Below, piece by piece: positions 27,456 to 36,932 of a stretch of 39,271 bases of DNA. Both the position numbers and the translations under genes were made by a program. Every line of letters starts with the position of its first letter. The first letter of the stretch is position 1. The notes under the pieces were generated by a model. That model was not told where the DNA came from, searched no databases, and saw only the letters and a program-made list of their open reading frames with translations. The DNA is taken from NCBI RefSeq assembly GCF_001644025.1, contig NZ_LUUK01000083.1, positions 1-39,271 of the forward strand, given 5' to 3'. This stretch comes from Methylomonas koyamae (GTDB lineage Bacteria; Pseudomonadota; Gammaproteobacteria; Methylococcales; Methylomonadaceae).

Positions 27456-27494
27456 CCGGTCTTTCGACCGGCATCGAACGGCGACCTGGTCGCC
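27456..27494 (-). repeat. Two adjacent perfect hairpins between sdhE and queA
   Basis: Read on the minus strand, the first hairpin is GGCGACC/GGTCGCC with a one-base spacer (27494-27480). The second is CCGGTC-GAAA-GACCGG (27471-27456), which has a GNRA tetraloop. Neither has a T tract, so they are more likely stabilising or processing structures of the sdh messenger than a standard terminator. Confidence 0.5.
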
Positions 27495-27507
27495 AAGTAC
27501 CGCGAAG

Positions 27508-27747
27508 CTAGTTGGGCAGGGCGCGGATTTCGGCAATAATGGCCCGTAGTTCAGGATCTTCCGCCTGCGTGTCGCTAGTGAATAGACGCAGCAACAAACT
27601 ATCTTCACAGGCTAAAAGCCGCCAAAAGGCCTGGCGTCGCTCCAAAGGTGCCGAAGAATAAGCAATATCCAAGTAGCGAGTCAGCAGCAAATCCAGTTCC
27701 AGCGTACCGCGCCGACACCGCCAACGCAGTTTATCGATTTCGCCCAT
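27508..27747 (-). CDS. sdhE: FAD assembly factor SdhE
   Basis: This 79-residue protein of the SdhE/SDHAF2 family helps attach FAD covalently to SdhA. The signature RGxxE is present as RRGTLELDLLL near residue 12, and the rest (LERRQAFWRLLACEDSLLLRLF) follows the family pattern. Its ATG directly abuts the sdhB stop (TAG at 27750-27748), making it the last gene of the sdh operon. The usual neighbour in enterobacteria is different (ygfX), so placement in the sdh operon supports the assignment. Confidence 0.93.
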   Translation of the reverse strand: MGEIDKLRWRCRRGTLELDLLLTRYLDIAYSSAPLERRQAFWRLLACEDSLLLRLFTSDTQAEDPELRAIIAEIRALPN

Positions 27748-28527
27748 CTAACGTTCGCGCACTACCAACAGCTTTTTAATTTCGGCAATCGCTTGCGCGG
27801 GATTCAAGCCTTTCGGGCAGGTATCCGTGCAATTCATGATGGTGTGGCACCGGTACACCTTAAACGCGTCGTCGAGTTGCGCCAAGCGCTCGGCGTTACT
27901 GTCATCGCGGCTGTCCGCCAGCCAACGATAGGCTTGAAGCAGTATCGCGGGCCCGAGGTAGCGATCGCTGTTCCACCAATAGCTCGGGCAACTGGTCGAA
28001 CAACACGCGCACAATACACACTCGTAAAGGCCGTCGAGCTTAGCCCGTTCGTCGCGGCTTTGCAGCCGTTCGTGATCTACCGGCGCTTCCGCGCTGTTCG
28101 TCAACCACGGATTGATCGACGCATATTGCTCGAAGAAATGGGTCATATCGGCCACTAAATCCTTGACCACGGCCATGTGCGGCAGAGGAAAAATCTTGAT
28201 CGTGCCCGAATATTCCGCAATCGCCTTGGTACAGGCTAGCGTATTTCGGCCGTTGATATTCATCGCGCAAGAACCGCAGACCCCTTCCCGACAAGAGCGG
28301 CGAAATGCCAGTGTCGAGTCGATTTCGTTCTTGATTTTCAAGATGGCATCCAGCACCATCGGTCCGCAATGGTCCATGTCGATTTCATAACGATCGATAC
28401 GCGGATTATCCCCGCTGTCCGGGTCCCAGCGATAAATTTCGAATACTCGGACATGCGTCGCGCCCGGCGCGGAAAAGTGTTTGCCAGGCATCGGCTGGGA
28501 ATTTTTCGGCAGCGCAAACTCGACCAT
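27748..28527 (-). CDS. sdhB: Succinate dehydrogenase iron-sulfur subunit
   Basis: This 259-residue subunit carries the three iron-sulfur clusters of succinate:quinone reductase on the cytoplasmic side of the membrane. The 2Fe-2S ligands are C79, C84, C87 and C99 ([10 protein letters not shown] ... LAC). The 4Fe-4S ligands are C170, C173, C176 and the 3Fe-4S set is C180, C227, C233, with C237 closing the 4Fe-4S site as in the family ([33 protein letters not shown]). The start at 28527 shares one base with the sdhA stop (TAATG) and has an AGAGAGG ribosome site inside sdhA. A longer frame upstream would overlap sdhA by over 100 bases and is rejected. Confidence 0.96.
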   Translation of the reverse strand: MVEFALPKNSQPMPGKHFSAPGATHVRVFEIYRWDPDSGDNPRIDRYEIDMDHCGPMVLDAILKIKNEIDSTLAFRRSCREGVCGSCAMNINGRNTLACTKAIAEYSGTIKIFPLPHMAVVKDLVADMTHFFEQYASINPWLTNSAEAPVDHERLQSRDERAKLDGLYECVLCACCSTSCPSYWWNSDRYLGPAILLQAYRWLADSRDDSNAERLAQLDDAFKVYRCHTIMNCTDTCPKGLNPAQAIAEIKKLLVVRER

Positions 28528-30311
28528 TAATAGACCCTCTCTTTCGGCGCGACGACTTCGACTTCGTCGGTTAGCGTGTACAGATGCACCGGCCGATAAT
28601 CGATTTTGACCCGATTGTTCTCTCGCCAAGTCAACGTGTGTTTCAACCAGTTTTCATCGTCCCGTCGCGGATAGTCTTCCCGCGCATGACCGCCGCGACT
28701 TTCGTGGCGGTTCCCCGCGGCGTTCATCGTCACCTGAGCTTGTCCTAATAAATTGTCGAGCTCCAGGGTTTCGACCAGATCGGTATTCCAGATCAATGAA
28801 CGATCGGCAAGCTTGACGTCCGCGAACGACTCGGAAATATCCGCCATTGCCGCGATGCCCTCATCGAGCGTGGACTGGGTGCGAAACACCGCCGCCTTGG
28901 ATTGCATCGTGGTTTGCATGTCCATGCGGATTTCCGCCGTCGTCCGGCTACCATTACCATGGCGAATTCGATCGAATCGGGCCAGGGCAATGTCGCAGGC
29001 GTCTTTCGCCAGCGGCTTCAGCGGCATACCCGATTTGATCAATTCGGTGCAGCGGATGGCCGCCGCCCGGCCGAACACCACCAAGTCCAACAGCGAGTTG
29101 GAACCCAGGCGATTGGCGCCGTGCACCGATACGCAAGCGGTCTCGCCGATAGCCATCAAACCGGGAACAACGTAATCCGGGTCGCCATCCTTCAATGTCA
29201 CGACTTCGGCTCGATAATTGGTCGGAATGCCGCCCATGTTGTAATGTACCGTCGGTAACACCGGAATCGGCTGCTTGGTCACATCCACTCCGGCAAATAT
29301 CCGGGAAAGCTCGGCGATGCCGGGCAAACGCTCGTGGACGACGGCCGGATCGAGGTGCTCCAGATGAAGATGAACGTGGTCTTTTTTCGGTCCTATCCCG
29401 CGACCGGCATTGATTTCTACGGTGATCGCCCGGCTGACCACATCGCGCGAGGCCAAATCGTGTGCGTGCGGCGCGTAACGCGGCATGAAGCGTTCGCCTT
29501 CCGAGTTGGTCAAATAACCGCCCTCGCCGCGCGCGCCTTCTGTAATCAAGCAACCGGCGCCGTATATGCCGGTCGGGTGAAACTGAACGAACTCCATATC
29601 CTGTAGCGGCAATCCGGCTCTTAGCACCATGCCGTTGCCGTCGCCAGTCACAGTGTGCGCGGAGGTACACGAAAAGTAAGCCCGACCGTAGCCGCCGGTG
29701 GCCACTACTGTTTGATGACCGCGAAACAGATGAATCGTACCGTCGTCCAGACACCAAGCCAATACGCCGCGACATTCGCCGTCTTCCATAATCAAATCCA
29801 GCGCAATGTATTCGACGAAGAATTCCGCCTTGTGCTTCAATGCTTGCTGATACAAGGTATGCAAGATCGCGTGGCCGGTGACATCGGCGGCCGCGCAAGT
29901 GCGTTGCGCTTGGCCCTTGCCATAATTGACCGACATACCGCCGAACGCCCGTTGGTAAATCTTGCCGTCGGCGGTCCGGGAGAACGGTACGCCGTAACGT
30001 TCCAATTCGATGACCGCCGGTATCGCTTCCCGGCACATGTACTCGATCGCATCTTGATCGCCTAACCAATCCGAGCCCTTCACGGTATCGTACATGTGGA
30101 AGCGCCAATCATCCTCGCCCATATTGCCGAGCGCGGCACTAATACCGCCCTGCGCGGCCACGGTATGGCTGCGCGTCGGAAACACTTTCGTGATGCATGC
30201 CGTCTTCAAGCCTTTTTCGACCATGCCGAATGTCGCCCTCAAACCGGCTCCGCCGGCGCCCACCACGACCACGTCGTGTTGATGCTCGATAATTTCGTAA
30301 GCCGCAGCCAT
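28527..30311 (-). CDS. sdhA: Succinate dehydrogenase flavoprotein subunit
   Basis: This 594-residue subunit oxidises succinate to fumarate. The FAD-binding motif is [12 protein letters not shown] (15-26). The covalent FAD histidine is H49 in [13 protein letters not shown]. Further signatures are [36 protein letters not shown] (with the catalytic arginine) and [21 protein letters not shown]. The length is typical of SdhA. It lies three bases after sdhD and shares one base with sdhB. Confidence 0.97.
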   Translation of the reverse strand: MAAAYEIIEHQHDVVVVGAGGAGLRATFGMVEKGLKTACITKVFPTRSHTVAAQGGISAALGNMGEDDWRFHMYDTVKGSDWLGDQDAIEYMCREAIPAVIELERYGVPFSRTADGKIYQRAFGGMSVNYGKGQAQRTCAAADVTGHAILHTLYQQALKHKAEFFVEYIALDLIMEDGECRGVLAWCLDDGTIHLFRGHQTVVATGGYGRAYFSCTSAHTVTGDGNGMVLRAGLPLQDMEFVQFHPTGIYGAGCLITEGARGEGGYLTNSEGERFMPRYAPHAHDLASRDVVSRAITVEINAGRGIGPKKDHVHLHLEHLDPAVVHERLPGIAELSRIFAGVDVTKQPIPVLPTVHYNMGGIPTNYRAEVVTLKDGDPDYVVPGLMAIGETACVSVHGANRLGSNSLLDLVVFGRAAAIRCTELIKSGMPLKPLAKDACDIALARFDRIRHGNGSRTTAEIRMDMQTTMQSKAAVFRTQSTLDEGIAAMADISESFADVKLADRSLIWNTDLVETLELDNLLGQAQVTMNAAGNRHESRGGHAREDYPRRDDENWLKHTLTWRENNRVKIDYRPVHLYTLTDEVEVVAPKERVY

Positions 30312-30314
30312 TAA

Positions 30315-30692
30315 TCAGTTTCCCGTCCAAATCATGGCCATCGCAGCCAAAGCCAACAATCCCAAAATCCCGAATACCGCATGGACAGCGCCGATCGCGG
30401 TTCGGCGCAACTTCGGATTCGACACGTAATCTTCCAACACCACCTGTATGCCCAGCGCGGCATGGTATACCGTCAGAAGCACCCAGAGCGACACTGCCAA
30501 CCCATTGAGCGGTTGTAACAACCAAGCTTTGGTTTCGGCGTGCGATGCGTGCGGTAACTTGTCGAACCAGAGCAATAACCAAACCGTCAAAGGTATCAGC
30601 AACAGCGCGGTCAGGCGTTGATGCAACCAGTGGCGAACCGGATGCCCTTTTGCCGCCGAGCCGGCGGCACCGTTCCTTAGAGACTGATCCAT
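30315..30692 (-). CDS. sdhD: Succinate dehydrogenase membrane anchor subunit D
   Basis: This 125-residue protein has three membrane helices (about 26-44, 62-85, 96-122). H77 in VYHAALGIQVVLEDYV and Y89 twelve residues later match the spacing of the haem-b histidine and the quinone-site tyrosine in E. coli SdhD (H71, Y83). The N-terminal HPVRHWLHQRLTALLLIPLTVWLL also fits the family. It lies 15 bases after sdhC and three before sdhA. Confidence 0.93.
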   Translation of the reverse strand: MDQSLRNGAAGSAAKGHPVRHWLHQRLTALLLIPLTVWLLLWFDKLPHASHAETKAWLLQPLNGLAVSLWVLLTVYHAALGIQVVLEDYVSNPKLRRTAIGAVHAVFGILGLLALAAMAMIWTGN

Positions 30693-30707
30693 GCGGTACT
30701 CGTCAAA

Positions 30708-31079
30708 TTAATAAATAAAAGTGATTAAAAACAGCAAGACAGCGACACCTAGTTCGATAACCGCATAACGCGTCAAAGCTGCTTTCTCAAAGGTTTTTCC
30801 GATATCCCATATCAAATGCCGAATTCCGTGGCACAGGTGAAAATATAGCGCGAAAATAATGCCCCAATAAGCCAACCGCGATGGCGGCCAAGCCAAGCAC
30901 GCTTGAAAACTGGAGTATTGTTCAGGTCCGGCCGCAATCGCAAATAAGGCTATGACCGCGAACAGCAACGCACCCGACAACAACACGCCAGTAATTCGAT
31001 GCGTGATCGAAATCAAACCTGTAATAGGCAAACGGTAAACTTGCAAATGCGGCGACAAGGGCCGGTTATGAACTGCCAT
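30708..31079 (-). CDS. sdhC: Succinate dehydrogenase cytochrome b556 subunit C
   Basis: This 123-residue protein has three membrane helices. The family motifs RPLSPHLQVYRLP and SITHRITGVLLSG are at the N-terminus. H81 in YFHLCHGIRHLIWDIG corresponds to the haem-b histidine (H84 in E. coli). The start at 31079 is chosen by GAGG six bases upstream and by the family start MAVHNRPLSPHL; the frame extends 21 codons further upstream without support. It lies 29 bases after the SDHAF4-like gene. Confidence 0.95.
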   Translation of the reverse strand: MAVHNRPLSPHLQVYRLPITGLISITHRITGVLLSGALLFAVIALFAIAAGPEQYSSFQACLAWPPSRLAYWGIIFALYFHLCHGIRHLIWDIGKTFEKAALTRYAVIELGVAVLLFLITFIY

Positions 31080-31108
31080 GATTGACCTCGTTAAGCTTGG
31101 CGTATCGG

Positions 31109-31282
31109 TTAAAAATCCACGCAACGGCCCTTGCGTTCCCAATCGCCATAGCGAGTCGGCTCCGGGCCTTTAGGACCGCCGATTTCCCGTCGTTCGCCTT
31201 GTTTCTCGGGCGGCGTAAGTATTTCGATGAACCGCTCAGTCGAATTACGTCGCGGGGACTCCGGCTTATCCGTTGCAGACAT
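31109..31282 (-). CDS. SDHAF4-family (DUF1674) succinate dehydrogenase assembly factor
   Basis: This 57-residue protein ends in [18 protein letters not shown] followed by RCVDF, the signature of the SDHAF4/DUF1674 family. In mitochondria and alphaproteobacteria these proteins bind flavinated SdhA and promote its joining to SdhB. The N-terminal half is charged and probably disordered. The ATG at 31282 is chosen because AGGTGA lies just upstream; an in-frame GTG at 31291 would add three residues. It starts inside the 3' end of gltA (17-base overlap) and precedes sdhC, so context supports the assignment. Confidence 0.9.
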   Translation of the reverse strand: MSATDKPESPRRNSTERFIEILTPPEKQGERREIGGPKGPEPTRYGDWERKGRCVDF

Positions 31283-32600
31283 GGGTATCACCTGATCGTT
31301 GGCCTTTAGGCAGGAAATCGCGACGGGCGGGGCCTATATAGAGCTGTCGTGGTCGACCAATCGGTGGCGCCGGCTCTTCCATCATCTCCAGCCAATGGGC
31401 AACCCAGCCGGCCGTCCTAGCAATTGCAAACATCACGGTAAACATATCGACCGGGATGTTCAAGGCTTTATAAATAATGCCCGAATAGAAATCCACATTG
31501 GGATAAAGCTTTTTCTCGATAAAATAATCGTCGTTCAATGCCTGCTCTTCTAGGGCCAAGGCCAAATCGAACAGCGGATCGGATTTTTGGGTACGCGCCA
31601 GTACGTCGTGACAGGTCTTGCGAATAATCGTCGCGCGCGGGTCGAAATTCTTATAGACCCGATGCCCGAACCCCATTAAACGGAAGGGATCGTCATGATC
31701 CTTGGCCTTGGCGATGAATTTTGGAACGTTATCAGCGCTGCCGATTTGTGCCAACATAGTGAGTACCGCTTCGTTCGCGCCACCGTGAGCCGGTCCCCAG
31801 AGCGCCGCGATACCGGCCGCGATGCACGCATAAGGATTGGCGCCGGTGCTGCCGGCCAGTCGTACCGTCGAGGTACTGGCGTTCTGCTCGTGGTCGGCAT
31901 GCAAGATAAATAGTAAATTCAGGGCCTTGACCAAATACGGGTCGATGTAATGGTCTTGGTCGATGTAGTTTTGCGAAGAACGCGAAAACATCATGTTCAA
32001 AAAGTTCTCGCAGTAGCTCAGGTCGATACGAGGATAAACAAAGGGACGCCCCACCGAGTGGCGATAAGACGCCGCTGCAATAGTCGGCATTTTGCCGATT
32101 AATCTAGCCGCGCAAACCTTGCGGTGCGTCGAATCCTTGATATTCAACTCGCTGTGGTAAAACGCCGACAACGATCCCACCACGCCGACCAACATCGACA
32201 TCGGATGCGCGTCATAATGAAAACCGTCGAAAAATTTGCGGAGAGACTCGTGGATTATGGCTCTATCGCTGATCTCTTCGTTAAAATCGCGAAGCTCCGT
32301 CTGATTCGGTAATTCACCGTTCATCAGTAGATAAGCGACTTCGGTGAATTCGCAGTGTTCGGCCAACTGCTCTATCGGATAGCCGCGATATAACAAAATA
32401 CCGTTTTCGCCGTCGATATAGGTGATTTTGCTCTTGCAACTGGACGTCGCGATAAACCCGGGATCATAGGTAAAACAGCCCAAGTCTCGCGGTAATGCGC
32501 GAATATCGACCGAATCCGCACCCATCGTCCCCCGCAACAATGGATACTCCACTTCCCTTCCGGTGCCGGTATGTCTGACCAGCAAAGTGTCGTTTGCCAT
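31266..32600 (-). CDS. gltA: Citrate synthase (type II)
   Basis: This 444-residue enzyme condenses acetyl-CoA and oxaloacetate. The catalytic residues by homology with E. coli are H272 ([10 protein letters not shown]), H313 (GFGHRVYKN) and D370 (NVDFYSG). The C-terminus continues past the family RPRQLY segment with about 17 extra residues (ending HVCNG), partly because the stop lies inside the next gene. GAGGAA lies three bases before the ATG. It heads the TCA operon: its end overlaps the SDHAF4-type gene by 17 bases, followed by sdhCDAB-sdhE. It is divergent from ppdK. Confidence 0.96.
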   Translation of the reverse strand: MANDTLLVRHTGTGREVEYPLLRGTMGADSVDIRALPRDLGCFTYDPGFIATSSCKSKITYIDGENGILLYRGYPIEQLAEHCEFTEVAYLLMNGELPNQTELRDFNEEISDRAIIHESLRKFFDGFHYDAHPMSMLVGVVGSLSAFYHSELNIKDSTHRKVCAARLIGKMPTIAAASYRHSVGRPFVYPRIDLSYCENFLNMMFSRSSQNYIDQDHYIDPYLVKALNLLFILHADHEQNASTSTVRLAGSTGANPYACIAAGIAALWGPAHGGANEAVLTMLAQIGSADNVPKFIAKAKDHDDPFRLMGFGHRVYKNFDPRATIIRKTCHDVLARTQKSDPLFDLALALEEQALNDDYFIEKKLYPNVDFYSGIIYKALNIPVDMFTVMFAIARTAGWVAHWLEMMEEPAPPIGRPRQLYIGPARRDFLPKGQRSGDTHVCNG

Positions 32601-32948
32601 GGTTTCCTCAGTTTTCGATCGCGAAAGTTGACGGATTGGTTCGGATTATCACACAGGCAAGCGAATCGTCCAAACCTTTGCGACATGAGCAAGGATAATG
32701 AATGTAGCCGGCGACAAGCTCGCACATTCAAGGATTCTCAGGACAGACGCGCCGGCTCCCGATTCGAAATCGAAGAATGAAATTCGATCGGATTGGCGAT
32801 TATGTCGCGAGCCGGATCCAGTCGCTTGTAAAAGCCTACAAAACCCGGTAAAAACCGCTATCCTAACGCTAGCCAAGCACAGCCACGGCCGTGTCAACCG
32901 CAGCCGTTTAGCAAAAATCCCAACCTCTTGCCTTCCGGACAGGACACC
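32601..32948. repeat. gltA-ppdK divergent spacer with interleaved inverted repeats
   Basis: These 348 bases hold no gene. Besides the gltA promoter candidate they contain several perfect inverted repeats: TGAATGT/ACATTCA (32699-32705 and 32724-32730), AGCCGGCG/CGCCGGCT (32706-32713 and 32750-32757) and ATCGAA/TTCGAT (32769-32774 and 32783-32788). The first two are interleaved in a way compatible with an H-type pseudoknot. They would lie in a ppdK leader if transcription starts before 32699. Confidence 0.5.
32645..32673 (-). promoter_or_regulatory. Candidate promoter of the gltA-sdh operon
   Basis: On the minus strand an extended -10, TGTGATAAT (hexamer at 32650-32645), is preceded at 17 bases by TTGGAC (32673-32668). 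This would start transcription near 32638, giving a leader of about 38 bases with the gltA ribosome site. The -35 is poor (TTG only). It is an assignment by eye. Confidence 0.4.
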
Positions 32949-35690
32949 ATGAATCCGCAATATAGTTATTCATTCAATTCAGGCGACGGTAAAAACAAAG
33001 CACTGCTGGGCGGTAAAGGCGCCAACCTTTGCGAAATGACCCAATTAGGCCTCAACGTGCCGCCAGGATTCGTCATTACCACCCAAACCTGCCTGTTGTA
33101 CCTTGAAAACAAGCTATTGCCGGCCGGTTTGTTGGACGAAGTCCGCGAACAGATTGCCGACATCGAACGGGCAACCGGCAAAACCTTCGGTGGCGCCAGC
33201 GAACCCCTGCTGGTTTCGGTACGCTCCGGCTCGGCGATTTCGATGCCGGGTATGATGGACACTATCCTGAACCTTGGTTTGAACAAGCAAACCTTGACCG
33301 GCTTGATCGAAATGACCGACGATCCGCGCTTCGCTTACGACGCCTACCGCCGCTTCATTCAATTGTTCGGTAAAGTTGCGCAGGGGATTGAGGACGAAAA
33401 ATTCGACTCGCATTTCAACGAAGTCAAGCGCGCGGCCGGTATCAAGGCCGATGTAGCGCTGAATAGCGAACAACTGCAGGAAATCAGCAACCGTTTTCTG
33501 AAAGTTGTCCACGAGGAGACCGGCAAACCGTTTCCGGAAGACGTTTACGAACAACTGGAAATTGCGATTAAAGCGGTCTTCAATTCGTGGCTCGGCAAGC
33601 GCGCCGTCGACTATCGTAGGGAATTTCACATCACGCCAGACGTCGCCAACGGAACCGCGGTCAACATTGTAACCATGGTCTTCGGCAACATGGGCGACGA
33701 CTGCGCGACCGGCGTCGGTTTTACGCGAAATCCCGGTACCGGCGCCAATGAAATGTACGGCGAATATCTGGTCAACGCACAGGGCGAAGACGTGGTTGCC
33801 GGTATCCGCACGCCCAAGCCGGTGCAGGAAATGGCGCAGGAAATGCCGGAACAATATCGGCAGCTGGTAGAACTGCGCAACAAGCTGGAAGCCCACTATC
33901 ATGAAGTCCAGGATTACGAATACACGATAGAGCGCGGCGTGCTGTATTGCTTGCAAACCCGCAACGGCAAAATGAACGCGGCGGCGATGGTGAAAAGTTC
34001 GATCGATATGGTCAAGGAAGGCTTGATCGGCAAGGAACGCGCCCTGCTTCGCATCAATCCCGAACTTTTGGAACAACTGCTGCTGCCGCAACTAGCGCGA
34101 AACCACCACAATCAGCCGATCGCCCAAGGTCTGCCGGCCTCGCCAGGTGCCGCCTGCGGCAAATGCGTGTTCGATGCCGACACGGCTGTGCGGTTGGGCA
34201 AGACCGGCGAAGAACTGATTCTGGTTAGAGAGGAAACCAAGCCGGAAGACATTCATGGCTTTTTCGCCGCTCAAGGGGTCCTCACCAGTCGCGGCGGCAA
34301 AACCTCGCACGCGGCGGTGGTCGCCAGAGGCATGGGCAAGGCTTGCGTGGCCGGCGCCGAGGACATCAAGGTCGATGTCCGGTCTCGCATCGCGATGGTC
34401 GGAGACATCTTAATCAAGGAAGGCGACTTGATCACGATAGACGGGAGCAACGGCAACATCTATCTCGGTCGAATCCCGACCATTCCGCCTTCATTCTCCG
34501 AGGAATTGAAAACCTTATTAAGCTGGGCCGATAGCATTGCCAAGTTACGGGTACATGCCAACGTAGACACCCCGGAAACGGCACGTCTGGCCGCCAGTTA
34601 CGGTGCCAAGGGCGTCGGCCTATGCCGTACCGAACGTATGTTCAACGCCGCCGATCGCCTGCCGCTGGTCGTCGATATGATTCTGGCCCAAAACACCGAG
34701 GAAAGGGAGGCGGCACTCGCTAAGTTGTTTCCCATTCAGCGCGACGACTTCCAGCAACTGTTCGAAGCCATGTCGCCGCACCCGGTCACGGTTCGCCTAC
34801 TCGATCCGCCGATGCACGAATTTCTGCCCAACGAGCATCAACTGCTGGACGAAATTGACGCCTTGAAACATTACCTGACGATTATTAAGGGTCAACGCGT
34901 CACGCTGGAAACCTTGGCCAAACCGCATGAATTACCCGCACCGTTCAACCGCCTCAACGAAGAAGTGGTGATTGACGCGTTGGCCAAAAAGCAGATGATG
35001 CTGAACAAAGTACTGGAGCTTTACGAAGTTAACCCCATGCTCGGCCACCGTGGCGTTAGGTTGGGCATGAGTTATCCGGAAATTTATCGGATGCAAATTC
35101 GCTCCATTCTGGAAGCCGCCGCGCGTTGCGTCAAACAAAAGACTCCGGTGGAGCCGGAAATCATGGTCCCGCAGGTCATTACCGCTCAGGAACTGATCAA
35201 GGTCAGACAGTATGTCGACGAAATTCAAGCGGAGGTGGAAAGTCAATACAAACTCAAGCTCAACTTCAAATTCGGCACGATGATCGAAACGGTCCGGGCC
35301 TGCACCCGAGCCGACAGACTGGCCACGACGGCGGCTTTCTTTTCGTTCGGCACCAACGACCTGACCCAAGCCACATTCTCGTTTTCGCGGGAAGACGCCG
35401 AGAACAAATTTCTGCCCTTGTACGAAGAATCCGGGTTACTGCAAGACAATCCGTTCGAAACGTTGGATGTGGAAGGGGTCGGCCGATTGATGAAAATGGC
35501 CGTGGAATTGGGCCGCAAACAACGGCCGGATTTGAAGATCGGCATCTGCGGCGAACATGGCGGACATCCGCGTTCGATCCGCTTTTGCCATGACATCGGC
35601 TTGAACTACGTCTCTTGCTCGGCACCGCGGATACCGATCGCTCGCTTAGCGGCCGCCCACGCCAAATTGTTGGAAGAGGCCGCCGGTTAG
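32949..35690 (+). CDS. ppdK: Pyruvate, phosphate dikinase
   Basis: This 913-residue enzyme interconverts pyruvate, ATP and phosphate with PEP, AMP and pyrophosphate. The N-terminal ATP-grasp domain contains KALLGGKGANLCEMTQLGL and GNMGDDCATGVGFTRNP. The phosphorylated histidine is H454 in GGKTSHAAVVARG, close to H455 of the Clostridium symbiosum enzyme. The C-terminal TIM barrel has ARLAASYGAKGVGLCRTE, FFSFGTNDLTQ and the catalytic Cys in GICGEHGG (C867). The ATG at 32949 has AGGA just upstream; a TTG at 32928 is rejected. It is divergent from gltA, so PEP supply and TCA entry are encoded back to back. Confidence 0.96.
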   Translation: MNPQYSYSFNSGDGKNKALLGGKGANLCEMTQLGLNVPPGFVITTQTCLLYLENKLLPAGLLDEVREQIADIERATGKTFGGASEPLLVSVRSGSAISMPGMMDTILNLGLNKQTLTGLIEMTDDPRFAYDAYRRFIQLFGKVAQGIEDEKFDSHFNEVKRAAGIKADVALNSEQLQEISNRFLKVVHEETGKPFPEDVYEQLEIAIKAVFNSWLGKRAVDYRREFHITPDVANGTAVNIVTMVFGNMGDDCATGVGFTRNPGTGANEMYGEYLVNAQGEDVVAGIRTPKPVQEMAQEMPEQYRQLVELRNKLEAHYHEVQDYEYTIERGVLYCLQTRNGKMNAAAMVKSSIDMVKEGLIGKERALLRINPELLEQLLLPQLARNHHNQPIAQGLPASPGAACGKCVFDADTAVRLGKTGEELILVREETKPEDIHGFFAAQGVLTSRGGKTSHAAVVARGMGKACVAGAEDIKVDVRSRIAMVGDILIKEGDLITIDGSNGNIYLGRIPTIPPSFSEELKTLLSWADSIAKLRVHANVDTPETARLAASYGAKGVGLCRTERMFNAADRLPLVVDMILAQNTEEREAALAKLFPIQRDDFQQLFEAMSPHPVTVRLLDPPMHEFLPNEHQLLDEIDALKHYLTIIKGQRVTLETLAKPHELPAPFNRLNEEVVIDALAKKQMMLNKVLELYEVNPMLGHRGVRLGMSYPEIYRMQIRSILEAAARCVKQKTPVEPEIMVPQVITAQELIKVRQYVDEIQAEVESQYKLKLNFKFGTMIETVRACTRADRLATTAAFFSFGTNDLTQATFSFSREDAENKFLPLYEESGLLQDNPFETLDVEGVGRLMKMAVELGRKQRPDLKIGICGEHGGHPRSIRFCHDIGLNYVSCSAPRIPIARLAAAHAKLLEEAAG

Positions 35691-35699
35691 CAAGCGCTC

Positions 35700-35721
35700 G
35701 ATCGGCTCGTGCCCGCCGATC
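35700..35721. terminator. Hairpin between convergent ppdK and diguanylate cyclase genes
   Basis: A perfect 7-bp stem (GATCGGC / GCCGATC) with an 8-base loop fills the 33-base gap between the two convergent stops. There is no T tract on either strand, so it may only slow or block read-through. Confidence 0.35.
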
Positions 35722-35723
35722 CG

Positions 35724-36932
35724 TTAGCGTCCGACGCGATTACGTCCCGAGGCCTTGGCGTTGTACAAGGCCTGATCGGCGGCGTGCAACAACTGCTCGA
35801 ACTCCTGATGTTCGCGAGGCACTATCGTCGAAACACCCAAGCTAATCGTCACGAACTCCGATATCTTTGAATTGGGGTGAGGCAAACGCATGTTTTCGAT
35901 GGCCTTTCTCAGAATTTCCGCCAATGCCAGAATTTGATTGGCGTCGCAGGCGGCCACAACGCAAAACTCCTCGCCACCGTAACGGGCGATCAAATCGCCG
36001 GGCCGGCGAAAAAAACGCTTCAAGGTCCGCGCGACTTGGCGTAAACATTGATCGCCTTCGGGATGCCCAAGGCTGTCGTTGTAGGCTTTGAAGTAATCGA
36101 TATCGATCATGATCATCGAAATCGGATATTGATGCCGCATCGCCCGTTTCCATTCCCGCTTGACGAAGGCATCGTAATATCGGCGATTGGGCAATAGTGT
36201 TAACGAATCCAAATAGGCCAATTGCAATCGGCTTTTCGCTTTGTCCAAGCGTTTACTGAGTCGAACTTGCGCGAGGTAGGACAACAGCAACACGATAACG
36301 CCAACGCTGGCGATAATCCCATGCGTGACGCCTAATTGGCGTAGACGCTCGCTGATAAACGCATCGATACTCGCTACCGGGATACTGACGCTGATCGCGC
36401 CGCCGCCATCATCGTCCAGGCCTGCGCAAGTCAAACAATTTTCAGCCGCCGGCAGCGGCGCGATATACCGATAGTAAGGCTGATTATCCAGTACCGCGAT
36501 TCCCCTGACGCTGGTCTCGCCGTTTCTAAAGGCCAGCAAGGCGCGCAATTCCCACTCGTCGGCCTTGTTATCCGCCGACGAGGGCCGGATGCTGGCGACA
36601 TGAAAACGAATCACGGTCTTGCTCTTGGCGGCATCCGCCAATTCACGGGCCATTTGGGTGGGGCCTATCCAGGCCAGACGGCGGCCGTCCTTGGTTTCCA
36701 CGAACGACGAGGCGGTACTGTCCGCCCGAATTTGGCCGTCGTCAACGGCGTACACCCCGCCATGAGAACTGTTCCATTGCCGAATCAACACAATGTGATC
36801 GAAAAACATTGCCGCCTGGCGGATAGCGATGTCCTCGGCATAACGCTTCGTATCCTTAAGCTGCTGGTAGTAGCTGAGGCTGATCAGCATCATCCACAAG
36901 ACTGCATAAACCAGGAACGTGATCCTTCTCAT
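35724..36932 (-). CDS. Membrane diguanylate cyclase with Tll0287-like (DUF3365) sensor domain
   Basis: This 402-residue protein has an N-terminal membrane helix (about 5-22), a periplasmic Tll0287-like/DUF3365 domain (about 35-190, with IRQWNSSHGGVYA at 50-62), a second membrane helix (about 203-222) and a GGDEF domain (about 235-400). The active loop is RYGGEEF (GGEEF at 319-323), so cyclic-di-GMP synthesis is expected. An I-site RPGD (310-313) lies five residues upstream, so product inhibition is likely. In many DUF3365 domains a CxxCH haem-c motif precedes GAISV; here it reads ENCLTCAG (C166, C169, then Ala170). GAGG lies about ten bases before the ATG. It is convergent with ppdK and divergent from zur. 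Confidence 0.9.
   Translation of the reverse strand: MRRITFLVYAVLWMMLISLSYYQQLKDTKRYAEDIAIRQAAMFFDHIVLIRQWNSSHGGVYAVDDGQIRADSTASSFVETKDGRRLAWIGPTQMARELADAAKSKTVIRFHVASIRPSSADNKADEWELRALLAFRNGETSVRGIAVLDNQPYYRYIAPLPAAENCLTCAGLDDDGGGAISVSIPVASIDAFISERLRQLGVTHGIIASVGVIVLLLSYLAQVRLSKRLDKAKSRLQLAYLDSLTLLPNRRYYDAFVKREWKRAMRHQYPISMIMIDIDYFKAYNDSLGHPEGDQCLRQVARTLKRFFRRPGDLIARYGGEEFCVVAACDANQILALAEILRKAIENMRLPHPNSKISEFVTISLGVSTIVPREHQEFEQLLHAADQALYNAKASGRNRVGR

Noticed and set aside
28528..28629. Longer SdhB reading frame
   Set aside because: It would add 34 Arg/Ser-rich residues inside sdhA with no family support; the TAATG start with AGAGAGG is far better.
32698..32952. 84-codon ORF before ppdK
   Set aside because: It overlaps the ppdK start in another frame, covers the inverted repeats and has no recognisable product.
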